Shown piece after piece: positions 1 to 8,012 of a DNA stretch of 64,000 bases (position 1 is the first letter of the stretch; each line of letters begins with the position of its first letter). The stretch lies in assembly GCA_024233305.1 (NCBI GenBank), contig JACKPV010000031.1:186001-250000 (forward strand). The letters are read 5' to 3'. Under the pieces are notes generated by a model. That model was not told the origin of the DNA. It saw nothing but the letters and a program-made list of their open reading frames with translations, and did no database searches. The position numbers and the translations under genes were made by a program. Source of the stretch: Verrucomicrobiales bacterium (lineage in GTDB: Bacteria > Verrucomicrobiota > Verrucomicrobiia > Limisphaerales > J093).

Positions 1-1
1 G

Positions 2-1546
2 GATGAGGAGAACCTGGCTGCCACCCCTTTGCTCGCTCCCTTGCGCGATTACGATTTCGACCCGCGCACGGGAGCGGGCGTGGTCTGGAAAGACCCGGAC
101 GCAGTCGCCCGCCTCAGCCGGCACTTCGGCTGGCACACCGGGTTGAAGAGCGGTGGTTCGCCGTTCATGGGCGCGGGCTTCGCCGACTTCTCGATCGACA
201 CCGACCGGGTAAAGGCGGCAGCAAGCGCGGCGGCCAACGCCAGCGGTACCGGCGCAACCGCGCCGGCTGACGGACCGGACTCCGACGGCGACGGCCTCAC
301 CGACTTGCAGGAAAGCTACCTCGGCACCGATCCGCAAAAGCCGGACCAAGCCGCCGCAGAGCTGAGGAGGGCGCTGGAACTGGCGGAGAGGCCCGAACTG
401 CCGGGCGGACGCCCGGAAGGCCGGCTGGCGCCGCTCGCCGGTCTCGAGGGACGAGCGCTGGCGGAAGGCTTGTTGCGCCTGCTGGAAGCAGACCGGCCCG
501 CCTTCGATGAAATCGCCGCGGCCGCCGCCAGCCGGCCCCACCTGGTGTTCAATGCGGGTCGGATGGACCCGACCGGGCCACTGCTGGCCCAACTGAGCCC
601 CGTGAAGAGCATCGCCGCGGCCTTTCGCACCCGGGCCCTGGCGCGCTTGTTGGCCGACGATCCGACCGGCGCCTTGGAGGACATCGAGACCGCGCTGGCC
701 ATCGGCGACCGCCTTCAGTCCGAGCCGCTGCTCATTACCGGTCTGGTCCGACTGGCGGTGGCCATGACCGTGGTCCAACCGATCTGGGAAGGGCTCGCCC
801 GCCACCAGTGGTCCCCGGAACAACTGGCCCGGCTGCAGCGTGCGCTGGGACGTTTGAACCTCGTCGAGGAAGGCGCCTTCTACCTGCGCGCCGAACGCGC
901 CTACAGCCTCATGCTCTTCGACTTCATGCTTCGCAGGCCGTCCGAGTTGAGCCAGGTACAGTCGGATCTCGTGCCGCCGGTGGGTAGATTCCTGCCCAGC
1001 GCCATCGTCTATCGGAACGAACTCGCGGTGGCCCGCGACTTTCAGGAGAAACTGCTGCCGCTTCTCGATCCGGGCCGGCGCACCGTCGATATGGAACGTC
1101 TGCGGCAATTGACCGAGACCGCCGAGGCCGAGGCCGGGCGTTTGAAAGGCGGCTTCCCGCCCTTCAAGGTGTCGCCGTATCGCATCTTCGCCTGGATGCT
1201 CCTCCCGGCCATCCAGCGAGTGCCCGAGAAATTCGCGCAGGGCCAGGCCTGGATCACCCTCGCCGAAGTGGCCTGCGCATTGGAACGGCACCGGCTGGAA
1301 AAGCACGATCTACCTGGAAATCTCGAGGCTCTCGCTCCCGAGTTCCTTGACCAAGCGCCACTTGATCCTGCCGGCGGGGGGCCTCTCCACTACCGGCGCT
1401 TGTCCCCCACCCGCTTCGTCCTCTACTCGGTCGGCCCCGGCGCCACGGACAACGGCGGCGAGGTGGTTCGCCGGGAACGCGACGGCATGGCGCTCCCCGC
1501 GGATCCCAAGGGCGACTGGGTCTGGACCTATCCCGAATCCCCGTAG
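2..1546 (+). CDS. Exported protein of unknown function (5' end outside window)
   Basis: The frame is open to the left edge, so the start and any signal peptide are missing; about 514 residues are visible. A segment rich in D, G and T (DSDGDGLTDLQ, near residue 95) resembles the Ca-binding thrombospondin type 3 repeats of secreted bacterial proteins. The middle is mostly alpha-helical with no motif I recognise. The C-terminus (LYSVGPGATDNGG, then KGDWVW) matches the ending of many verrucomicrobial and planctomycete exported proteins related to pseudopilins. The protein at 47942-49372 has a similar helical body and ending and is probably a distant relative. No catalytic residues can be proposed. 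A 118-bp gap separates it from the next gene. Confidence 0.7.
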   Translation, partial: DEENLAATPLLAPLRDYDFDPRTGAGVVWKDPDAVARLSRHFGWHTGLKSGGSPFMGAGFADFSIDTDRVKAAASAAANASGTGATAPADGPDSDGDGLTDLQESYLGTDPQKPDQAAAELRRALELAERPELPGGRPEGRLAPLAGLEGRALAEGLLRLLEADRPAFDEIAAAAASRPHLVFNAGRMDPTGPLLAQLSPVKSIAAAFRTRALARLLADDPTGALEDIETALAIGDRLQSEPLLITGLVRLAVAMTVVQPIWEGLARHQWSPEQLARLQRALGRLNLVEEGAFYLRAERAYSLMLFDFMLRRPSELSQVQSDLVPPVGRFLPSAIVYRNELAVARDFQEKLLPLLDPGRRTVDMERLRQLTETAEAEAGRLKGGFPPFKVSPYRIFAWMLLPAIQRVPEKFAQGQAWITLAEVACALERHRLEKHDLPGNLEALAPEFLDQAPLDPAGGGPLHYRRLSPTRFVLYSVGPGATDNGGEVVRRERDGMALPADPKGDWVWTYPESP

Positions 1547-1664
1547 CCTCAACCACCGCGACAATGGCGCGCCGGACCATTCCCCTGCCCCGCCCTGCCG
1601 TGGACAACCGCGGACGGCCCGGCGCCTTTGACGGCTTGATGCGTCCTGGGCTACCCTGCGCGGG

Positions 1665-3506
1665 ATGAAAGCCGACCTCGCCGCCGCGCTGATCATGCTC
1701 GCGATCGTGACGGCGCCTCCCCGCGTTGCGACAGCCGCCCAGACCGGCAACGCTCCGTCGAACCCGGAGCAAGGCCCGGCGTCCCGTGAACCCCGATCGT
1801 ATCGCGAAGCTCTCGATCAATGGGAATCGCAGGCCGGTGCGGCCCTTGCCGCGGGGTTGCCGGGCGTCCAACCCGGATTCGACGACTCCGGCTGGCCGGA
1901 AATGCGGCTTCCGGCGTATTGGGAAAGCGGGCCGTTGCCGGGCTTCGACGGTCTCGTGTGGTTCCGGAAAACCGTTGAGATCCCGACGAGTTGGACCGGA
2001 CGGGACGTGCTCCTGGAACTCGGCCCCATCGACGATGCAGACCGGACCTGGGTGAACGGGGTCGAAGTGGGCAGCCATCTCGGGCCCGACCAGTGGAATG
2101 TTCCGCGGAATTACGCGGTCGAAGCCGGGATCCTGCGGCCCGGTCGCAACGTGATCGCGGTGCTGGTGCTCGATACACGACGGGACGGCGGGTTCCACGG
2201 GCAACCGGACCAGATGCGATTGGGGCCGGTGGGGGTGGGCACGCCGGACGCGATTCCCCTCGCCGGGCCGTGGCGGTACCGTGTGGGCGCCCGGCTCGGC
2301 CCCCGCCCCGAACCTCCCGGCCGCCGGGGCAAGGAACAGGACCTGGACATCGTCTACGATGAGGACCGGGTCCCCCGTTACGCACTGCCCCCGCTGCTCG
2401 TCACCGCCGAAGGCCGGCCGGTCACGACACCGGAGGAATGGCGGACCGTTCGCCGGCCACAGATCCTCTCGCTGTTCAGCAACCTGATCTACGGGCGCGT
2501 GCCGGAACCGGAGATTCCCATCGAAACCACCTTCGAAGTGGTTCGCAGCGATCCCCGGTTCATGGATGGCCGGGCCACCCGCAAGGAGGTACGGATCCGG
2601 TTCGCCAGCGACAACGGCGCGGTGGAAATGCTGGTGCTGGTGTTCGTTCCCAACGGGGTCCAGGATCCTGTGCCGGCGTTTCTGATGCACAGCTTCGACG
2701 ACACCCGATCCGGGAGTTACGATCTCCATCCCGCCGCCCCCGACCGGTTGCGCAATGGCTGCCCGCTGGGGGAGATGTTCCAACGCGGCTACGGATTCGT
2801 CGCGGTTTACCAGCAGGCTCTCGTCGGGCACAACGAGGTGGAGTTCCGGAGCGGGATTCACCCGTTGTTCTACCACCGCGGACAGAGCTTCCCGCGAGCG
2901 CACGAATGGGGAGTGCTGGCCGCGATGGCCTGGGGCGCCTCGCGGGCGTTGGATTATCTCGCCACGGATCCGGCCATTGATGCCACTCGCGTGGCGGTCA
3001 TGGGCCATTCCAAGTGCGGCAAGGCGGCCCTTTGGACGGCGGCGCAGGACGAACGCTTCGCAATGGCCATCTCGGCTCAATCGGGCTGCGCCGGCGCGGC
3101 CCTCTGGCGACGCAAATCGGGCGAGACGCTTGAGAAGATGGTGACGCGGTTCCCCTACTGGCTGTGCCGCAACGCCGGGAAGTTCACCGGTCAGGAAGAC
3201 GATCTACCGGTCGACCAGCACATGCTCCTGGCCTGCATTGCGCCACGCCCGGTTTACATCCACAGCGGACAGGGCGACACGTGGGCGGATCCACGGGGCG
3301 AGTACCTCTCCGCGTACCACGCGTCGCGGGTCTACGAACTCCTCGGCAAAAAGGGGCTCACCAGCGAAGTGTCACCCCCGGTTGGCACGGTTCTTCAGGA
3401 CGGCACGGTGGGCTACCACAATCGCCCCGGCGGCCACTCGATCGAACCCTACGACTGGCAGCAGTTCCTCAACTTCGCCGACCGCCATCTGCGCCACCGA
3501 CCGTAA
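1665..3506 (+). CDS. Secreted CE15-like glucuronoyl esterase with N-terminal galactose-binding-like domain
   Basis: The 613-residue protein begins with a signal peptide (about residues 1-25). Residues ~45-190 look like the jelly-roll found at the N-terminus of sialate O-acetylesterases and beta-galactosidases (FDDSGWPEM, WVNGVEVG). From about 240 onward it resembles carbohydrate esterase family 15, which cleaves ester bonds between glucuronic acid on xylan and lignin alcohols. The nucleophile motif is GHSKCGKAA around Ser449, equivalent to the CE15 G-C-S-R-x-G-K motif, and the likely catalytic His lies in GGHS near residue 591. The next gene, another secreted esterase, lies 69 bp downstream on the same strand. 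Xylan/pectin ester removal is the likely role; exact substrate is unknown. Confidence 0.8.
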   Translation: MKADLAAALIMLAIVTAPPRVATAAQTGNAPSNPEQGPASREPRSYREALDQWESQAGAALAAGLPGVQPGFDDSGWPEMRLPAYWESGPLPGFDGLVWFRKTVEIPTSWTGRDVLLELGPIDDADRTWVNGVEVGSHLGPDQWNVPRNYAVEAGILRPGRNVIAVLVLDTRRDGGFHGQPDQMRLGPVGVGTPDAIPLAGPWRYRVGARLGPRPEPPGRRGKEQDLDIVYDEDRVPRYALPPLLVTAEGRPVTTPEEWRTVRRPQILSLFSNLIYGRVPEPEIPIETTFEVVRSDPRFMDGRATRKEVRIRFASDNGAVEMLVLVFVPNGVQDPVPAFLMHSFDDTRSGSYDLHPAAPDRLRNGCPLGEMFQRGYGFVAVYQQALVGHNEVEFRSGIHPLFYHRGQSFPRAHEWGVLAAMAWGASRALDYLATDPAIDATRVAVMGHSKCGKAALWTAAQDERFAMAISAQSGCAGAALWRRKSGETLEKMVTRFPYWLCRNAGKFTGQEDDLPVDQHMLLACIAPRPVYIHSGQGDTWADPRGEYLSAYHASRVYELLGKKGLTSEVSPPVGTVLQDGTVGYHNRPGGHSIEPYDWQQFLNFADRHLRHRP

Positions 3507-3535
3507 CCGCTGACGTTCGGTCGGCGTTGATTTCG
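3507..3535. repeat. Remnant of element C terminus beside a stop codon
   Basis: Directly after the TAA of the CE15-like gene, the sequence (CCGCTGACGTTCGGTCGGCG...) matches the inner terminal repeat of element C (compare GCCGCTGACGTGCAGTCGGCG near 41635). Only this end is recognisable; the rest of the element is absent. Confidence 0.4.
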
Positions 3536-3575
3536 TCCCTTGCCACGCACCCAGCGGACCTCTGTGGAAGATCCT

Positions 3576-4457
3576 ATGAAACGAACGCCTTCAACCAACC
3601 ACCGTGCCCAAGTCGTCGCAGCCGGAATCGCCTTTCTCCTCGCGGGCTCAAGTCGCGCAGCCGAACCCGCGCCGGACGGACCGGGCTATCAAACCGAACG
3701 GAACATTCTCTACCGCCCTGCCCCGGAGACCGACGCCTACGCGCAGGAGCGCTGCCGCCTGGACCTCTACCATCCAAGGGAAACCAACGGTTATGCCACG
3801 GTGGTCTGGTTCCACGGCGGCGGCTTGACCGGTGGCAACCGCTTTGTCCCGGAGGCGCTGAAGGAACAGGGAATCGCGGTGGTGGCAGCGGGTTATCGGC
3901 TCAGCCCTCGGGTGCGCGCGCCGGCCTGGATCGAGGATGCCGCGGCCGCGGTGGCCTGGACCTTCAAGCACATCGAAACCTACGGTGGCGCGACCAACCG
4001 CATCTTCGTGAGCGGACATTCCGCGGGCGGTTACCTCACGAGCATGGTGGGGCTCGACCAACGCTGGCTCGCGGCGGAGGGTCTCGACGCCAATGCCATC
4101 GCCGGCCTGATTCCCTTCAGCGGGCATTGCATCACGCATTTCACGGTCCGGGCGGAACGCGGCATTCCCGGCACGCAGGCGGTCGTCGACGATCTCGCCC
4201 CGCTCTTCCACGTGCGCGCCGACGCCCCGCCCCTGCTGTTGATCACGGGGGATCGCAATCGCGAGATGCTCGGGCGCTATGAGGAGAACGCCTATCTCTG
4301 GCGGATGATGCAGGAGGTGAAGCACCCGGACACCGAGCTCTTCGAACTCGATGGCTATGACCACGGCGGCATGGCCGCCCCGGCGCATCCACTGCTGCTC
4401 CGTTTCGTGCGCAGCCACAGCCGGCCGGCGGCCCGCCCCGCAAGCGACACGAAATGA
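3576..4457 (+). CDS. Secreted alpha/beta-hydrolase (BD-FAE/HSL-like esterase)
   Basis: A 293-residue esterase/lipase of the alpha/beta-hydrolase fold. I chose the ATG at 3576 because it gives a proper signal peptide (MKRTPSTNH..., cleavage after SRA near residue 28); an upstream TTG adds only 12 polar residues. The oxyanion-hole motif HGGG is at 80-83, the nucleophile elbow GHSAG has Ser149, and the catalytic His is in DHGG near residue 272. This order is typical of carboxylesterases and bacterial feruloyl or acetyl-xylan esterases. It is probably co-transcribed with the CE15-like gene and would act on acyl groups of plant polysaccharides in the periplasm. The substrate is inferred from context only. 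Confidence 0.82.
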   Translation: MKRTPSTNHRAQVVAAGIAFLLAGSSRAAEPAPDGPGYQTERNILYRPAPETDAYAQERCRLDLYHPRETNGYATVVWFHGGGLTGGNRFVPEALKEQGIAVVAAGYRLSPRVRAPAWIEDAAAAVAWTFKHIETYGGATNRIFVSGHSAGGYLTSMVGLDQRWLAAEGLDANAIAGLIPFSGHCITHFTVRAERGIPGTQAVVDDLAPLFHVRADAPPLLLITGDRNREMLGRYEENAYLWRMMQEVKHPDTELFELDGYDHGGMAAPAHPLLLRFVRSHSRPAARPASDTK

Positions 4458-4557
4458 GGGCCGGATATCCGCTCCGGCTTTCGCGGACTCCCCGACCGCC
4501 CCACAGTGTGATCCGCTGGGCCCCGGTGGGCCTGGGGAACCGGCAGTTAACCCATCC

Positions 4558-7500
4558 TCAATCTCCACCGGACGCGGCCTCCACCAGGGCGATCTCCGCC
4601 GCGGTGAGTCCGTAGAGTTCGTGGACCAGTCGGTCAATCTGGTTGTTCGTGGCCGCAATCTGCCGCTCCAACGCCGTGCGCTCATGCGGCGTTCGCGCGG
4701 CGGCCAACTGCCGGTGCGATTCCAGCATTCGAGTGACGAGTGCGACCAAGCGGTCGTGCAGCGACTCCCGCGGACGCGGTATCGGAGCGGTCGCGATGTA
4801 CTGCTTGGAGAACTTGATGTAGCCTCCACGCAGCGGCGTGCTCTGGCTTCGAACAACCCAGCCGAACACCTTCGAGTTCAGCAGACCGAGCAGGAACTCG
4901 ATAGCCAATCCGGCGGACGGCAACGGTCGGATCCCGTAAAATGGCCCGGCACCGCCGCCGCTCATGCACAGGCCGCACCGGTCGAGCAGGACGGTGGGGT
5001 GGATGGCGGTGACCTGAATGACCAGCTTGTCCTGCTCCATTTCGGCCAGGTTCTGCGAACGGCCAAACGCGTACCACTGGGCGTGGTCCCACCTCCCCCG
5101 ATCCCGCGCGCGCAGAACCGCCTCATGCGATTCGAGGTAGGCCCAGGCTTTCGGAAACTCGCGGCGCATCCGGTCGGCGGCGATCAATGTCGCTCTTCCC
5201 GCGGAAACCTCGTATGGGAAGATCATCCACGACCCGGTGCGTGGCTCTTGATAGGCCCGCAGCCGACCGGTCGTGAGGAAGGGCCGCAGGACTGCCGCCT
5301 CCGCCAAACTCGGGTCGTGAATGACAAAAACCCTGTCCGCGCTTGTCTGCAGCCCGACGAAGATCTGCGCCACGTCCCGGAGACGATCCCCGCTCCGGGC
5401 CAGACGGCCGCGCAACTCCCTCCGGGGACCAGCCTCGAGATCCCACTCCCCCGCCCGCAGCGTTCCTGGCGGCAGAATCACCCGTTCCCCTGCGGCCGAG
5501 CGCCGCCAGGATTCCAGACTGCTCACTTTGATCACTTCCGTTGAGTGACATCGCGCCCGGCTGAGAAACAACAGGCAGGTATAGGTGGTGGCGCTGGTGA
5601 AAACCTGCTGATCACCGAAGTGAACGAGTCGCTCCACGTGCTCTCCTCGGGCCAGCAGATCGCGGAGCGCCTCGCCGTACTGAGCGTTGGTAAACTTGTT
5701 CGGAATGATGAAGCCGAGCCTTCCGCCATGACTCAGCAAGTGGAGCCCGCGCTCCACGAAGACCACATAAAGGTCATAATTGCCTCGCCCGGCGGCGGCG
5801 TAGGCTCGACCGAAGAACTCGACCTCCTGCGGCTGTGAGCCTCGCATCGTCTGGATTCGCACATACGGTGGATTCCCGATAACCGCATCGAATCCCCCTT
5901 CCCACGCGGGCTCGCGAGCCGGAACCGGCGATCCGTCGGAAGGGTGCTTCACCTTCTTGTCCCCGTAGCGTCCATGGAGCGGGATGCCCGGCAGGGTGTA
6001 GTCGGCCAAATCCGCCGGCGTTTCGCGCAGCTCGGCGGACGGACGGCAACGGGTGAAGATGCGCGGGAATTCCGCTGCCCAGTCGAAGACGTTGAGTCGC
6101 AGCCGGTCGTCCTCGGTGAGCGCAGGCAGGTCCGGCTGGTCGTAGAAATCGGGGCCGATCAGGGAGTTGCCGCACCTGATGTTGGCGCCCAGATCCGGCA
6201 GGGCGCGTTCGTGGAGAAAGGTGAACAGCGACTGGACGCTCTGGGTGGTTTCGCCTTCGAGGACTTTGAGCAGGAGGGACAGCTTGGTGACTTCGACCGC
6301 CTGGGGATCGATGTCCACCCCGAAGATGTTGTTGAGGAGGATCCGCTTGCGCTCGGCGATGGTGAGCCGCCACCCGCGGGAGGCCTGGATCAGGGCCGGT
6401 CTCGCGCCCCTGGCCCAGCGCTCCGGATCATTGGCGAGGTAGAACCGCAGATGCCAGTCGAACAGGAACTGGTAGGCGCAGATCAGGAAGGACCCCGAGC
6501 CGCACGCTGGATCAAGCACGCGCAACGCCGCGACCCGGTCGAGCACGCGACGGGCGACCCGAAACGGCAGGCTCGGACTTCCGGCTTCGTCGGGGGAATC
6601 GGGCGCCGCTCCCCCATCCGACGACAGCCCGCCGGGGGCCGATTCCCCCCGACTACGGGGTTCCCGCCCTCCATTTTCCTTCTGGAGGATGTCACCGACC
6701 AGCCGCCCCAAGGTCTGCTGGACAATGTACTCGGCCACATAAGTCGGGGTGTAGTAGACGCCGCCCGCCTTGCGGACCTCGGGTTTTTCATCGACCACGG
6801 CGCGATGACCGCCAGTGAGGCGGATGACCTTGCCGAGGAATTGTTCGTAGACCTGTCCAAGGATGTCGGCGCTGATGACGCTGAATTCGTAGGGGCTGTC
6901 AGGGTAATAGAGGCCCTTGATCAGGTTGCGCAACAGGGCGTCGTCCAGGTTCAGATTCGGGGTCAGTGAGTCGGGTGGTTCCGAGCGCCCCTTCTCCGCG
7001 TGAAAGTGGAAGAGACCGGAGTTGTAGCGGGTGTCCGCCTGCTCGAAGTGCTCGCAAAGCCGGGGGTAGATCCGGCCGCCGTTCGTGAGGGCGAGCAGCC
7101 GTCCGTAGTCTTCGAGTCCACGGTCCTCGCAGATGCGCAGGAAGACGATGCGGTCGAGGGTGCGCTGGACGGCAAAGTTGAGTTCCCGCTGAGAAAGCTG
7201 CTGATTGCGGAGCGCGAGGTTTCGGGCCAGATCCTGGCGCCACGCTTCCATGCTGGCGAGAAAGTCCGCGTCGACCTCGGCCGTGCCCCGCTTCGCCTTG
7301 TTCGAGCCGGCGTACTTGTCGAACGAACCCTGGAGAACCGCTTCGCGGCTGAAGATCGATACCAGCCAGTTCCATTGCTCCGGCAGTTGGCGAAAAGTGC
7401 AGTAGAACACGCGCGCGGCACTGGCCGAATCGTCTTTGCGCGGTTTGACGCGGCAATCGTAGACCGCGATTTCCTCGAAATCACTGAGCAGGCTCAGCGC

Positions 7501-7851
7501 TAGCTTCGCGCTCCACGCGTAACGGCGCAGCTGGTAAGCCGGACTGATCCCACCGCGGATGTCCACGGCGGGCTTCTTCGCCTCGACGAAGAACTTTCGC
7601 GTCCCACCGATCCGGAAGCAGTAGTCGGGCGCCTTGACTCTCGATCCGATCCGGATGGCATCCTCGTGAATGACGTCCCGGTAGGCCTCGGCGTAGCCGG
7701 CGACGTTGTCCATGTCCCAACCGAGGGCCTTGAACAGCGGATCCAGAAAATCCCGGCGAAGCTGGGTCTCGTTGTAGTTCCCCGACCGGTAGGTGTCGTA
7801 CTGCTGCTCGAAGCGGGCGACGAGTTCCAGGATGATGTCCGGCACGCTCAT
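4558..7851 (-). CDS. Type IIG-like restriction-modification enzyme (Eco57I-type methylase)
   Basis: This 1097-residue protein carries cutting and modifying parts in one chain. Near the N-terminus a PD-(D/E)xK-type nuclease signature is visible: PD at 75-76 and EAK at 90-92 (FVEAKKP), as in HsdR_N-like domains. The N6-adenine methyltransferase part has motif I DPACGSGSF at 447-455 and motif IV NPPY at 660-663. A TaqI-like specificity region follows, roughly 790-1000. Length and order fit type IIG/IIL enzymes of the Eco57I family, which methylate and cleave DNA without partner subunits. A ~35-residue low-complexity Gly/Ser/Pro stretch (about 393-428) precedes motif I. No separate specificity or methylase gene is adjacent. 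A role in defence against foreign DNA is expected. Confidence 0.88.
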   Translation of the reverse strand: MSVPDIILELVARFEQQYDTYRSGNYNETQLRRDFLDPLFKALGWDMDNVAGYAEAYRDVIHEDAIRIGSRVKAPDYCFRIGGTRKFFVEAKKPAVDIRGGISPAYQLRRYAWSAKLALSLLSDFEEIAVYDCRVKPRKDDSASAARVFYCTFRQLPEQWNWLVSIFSREAVLQGSFDKYAGSNKAKRGTAEVDADFLASMEAWRQDLARNLALRNQQLSQRELNFAVQRTLDRIVFLRICEDRGLEDYGRLLALTNGGRIYPRLCEHFEQADTRYNSGLFHFHAEKGRSEPPDSLTPNLNLDDALLRNLIKGLYYPDSPYEFSVISADILGQVYEQFLGKVIRLTGGHRAVVDEKPEVRKAGGVYYTPTYVAEYIVQQTLGRLVGDILQKENGGREPRSRGESAPGGLSSDGGAAPDSPDEAGSPSLPFRVARRVLDRVAALRVLDPACGSGSFLICAYQFLFDWHLRFYLANDPERWARGARPALIQASRGWRLTIAERKRILLNNIFGVDIDPQAVEVTKLSLLLKVLEGETTQSVQSLFTFLHERALPDLGANIRCGNSLIGPDFYDQPDLPALTEDDRLRLNVFDWAAEFPRIFTRCRPSAELRETPADLADYTLPGIPLHGRYGDKKVKHPSDGSPVPAREPAWEGGFDAVIGNPPYVRIQTMRGSQPQEVEFFGRAYAAAGRGNYDLYVVFVERGLHLLSHGGRLGFIIPNKFTNAQYGEALRDLLARGEHVERLVHFGDQQVFTSATTYTCLLFLSRARCHSTEVIKVSSLESWRRSAAGERVILPPGTLRAGEWDLEAGPRRELRGRLARSGDRLRDVAQIFVGLQTSADRVFVIHDPSLAEAAVLRPFLTTGRLRAYQEPRTGSWMIFPYEVSAGRATLIAADRMRREFPKAWAYLESHEAVLRARDRGRWDHAQWYAFGRSQNLAEMEQDKLVIQVTAIHPTVLLDRCGLCMSGGGAGPFYGIRPLPSAGLAIEFLLGLLNSKVFGWVVRSQSTPLRGGYIKFSKQYIATAPIPRPRESLHDRLVALVTRMLESHRQLAAARTPHERTALERQIAATNNQIDRLVHELYGLTAAEIALVEAASGGD

Positions 7852-8004
7852 GGTTCGGCTGACTGATCACCGGGATTTCAGCGCAGGTTTCGCGGCCTGT
7901 CCAGCGCCGGTCGACAGCCTCCCCGGACCCTCCCAACGGGGACGCGCGATGCGCCGTCCGGGTCAGCTTGTCATCCGCGGTTCGTCAACCGAATCGTCAC
8001 GGCC
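7852..8004. repeat. Possible degenerate intergenic element
   Basis: The gap between the restriction-modification gene and the next gene ends in GAATCGTCACGGCC, the terminal motif of element C. The left end (GGCTGACTGATCA) only loosely resembles the other terminus, and the interior is not alignable by eye. It may be a decayed copy. Confidence 0.25.
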
Positions 8005-8012
8005 TGCTTTCG

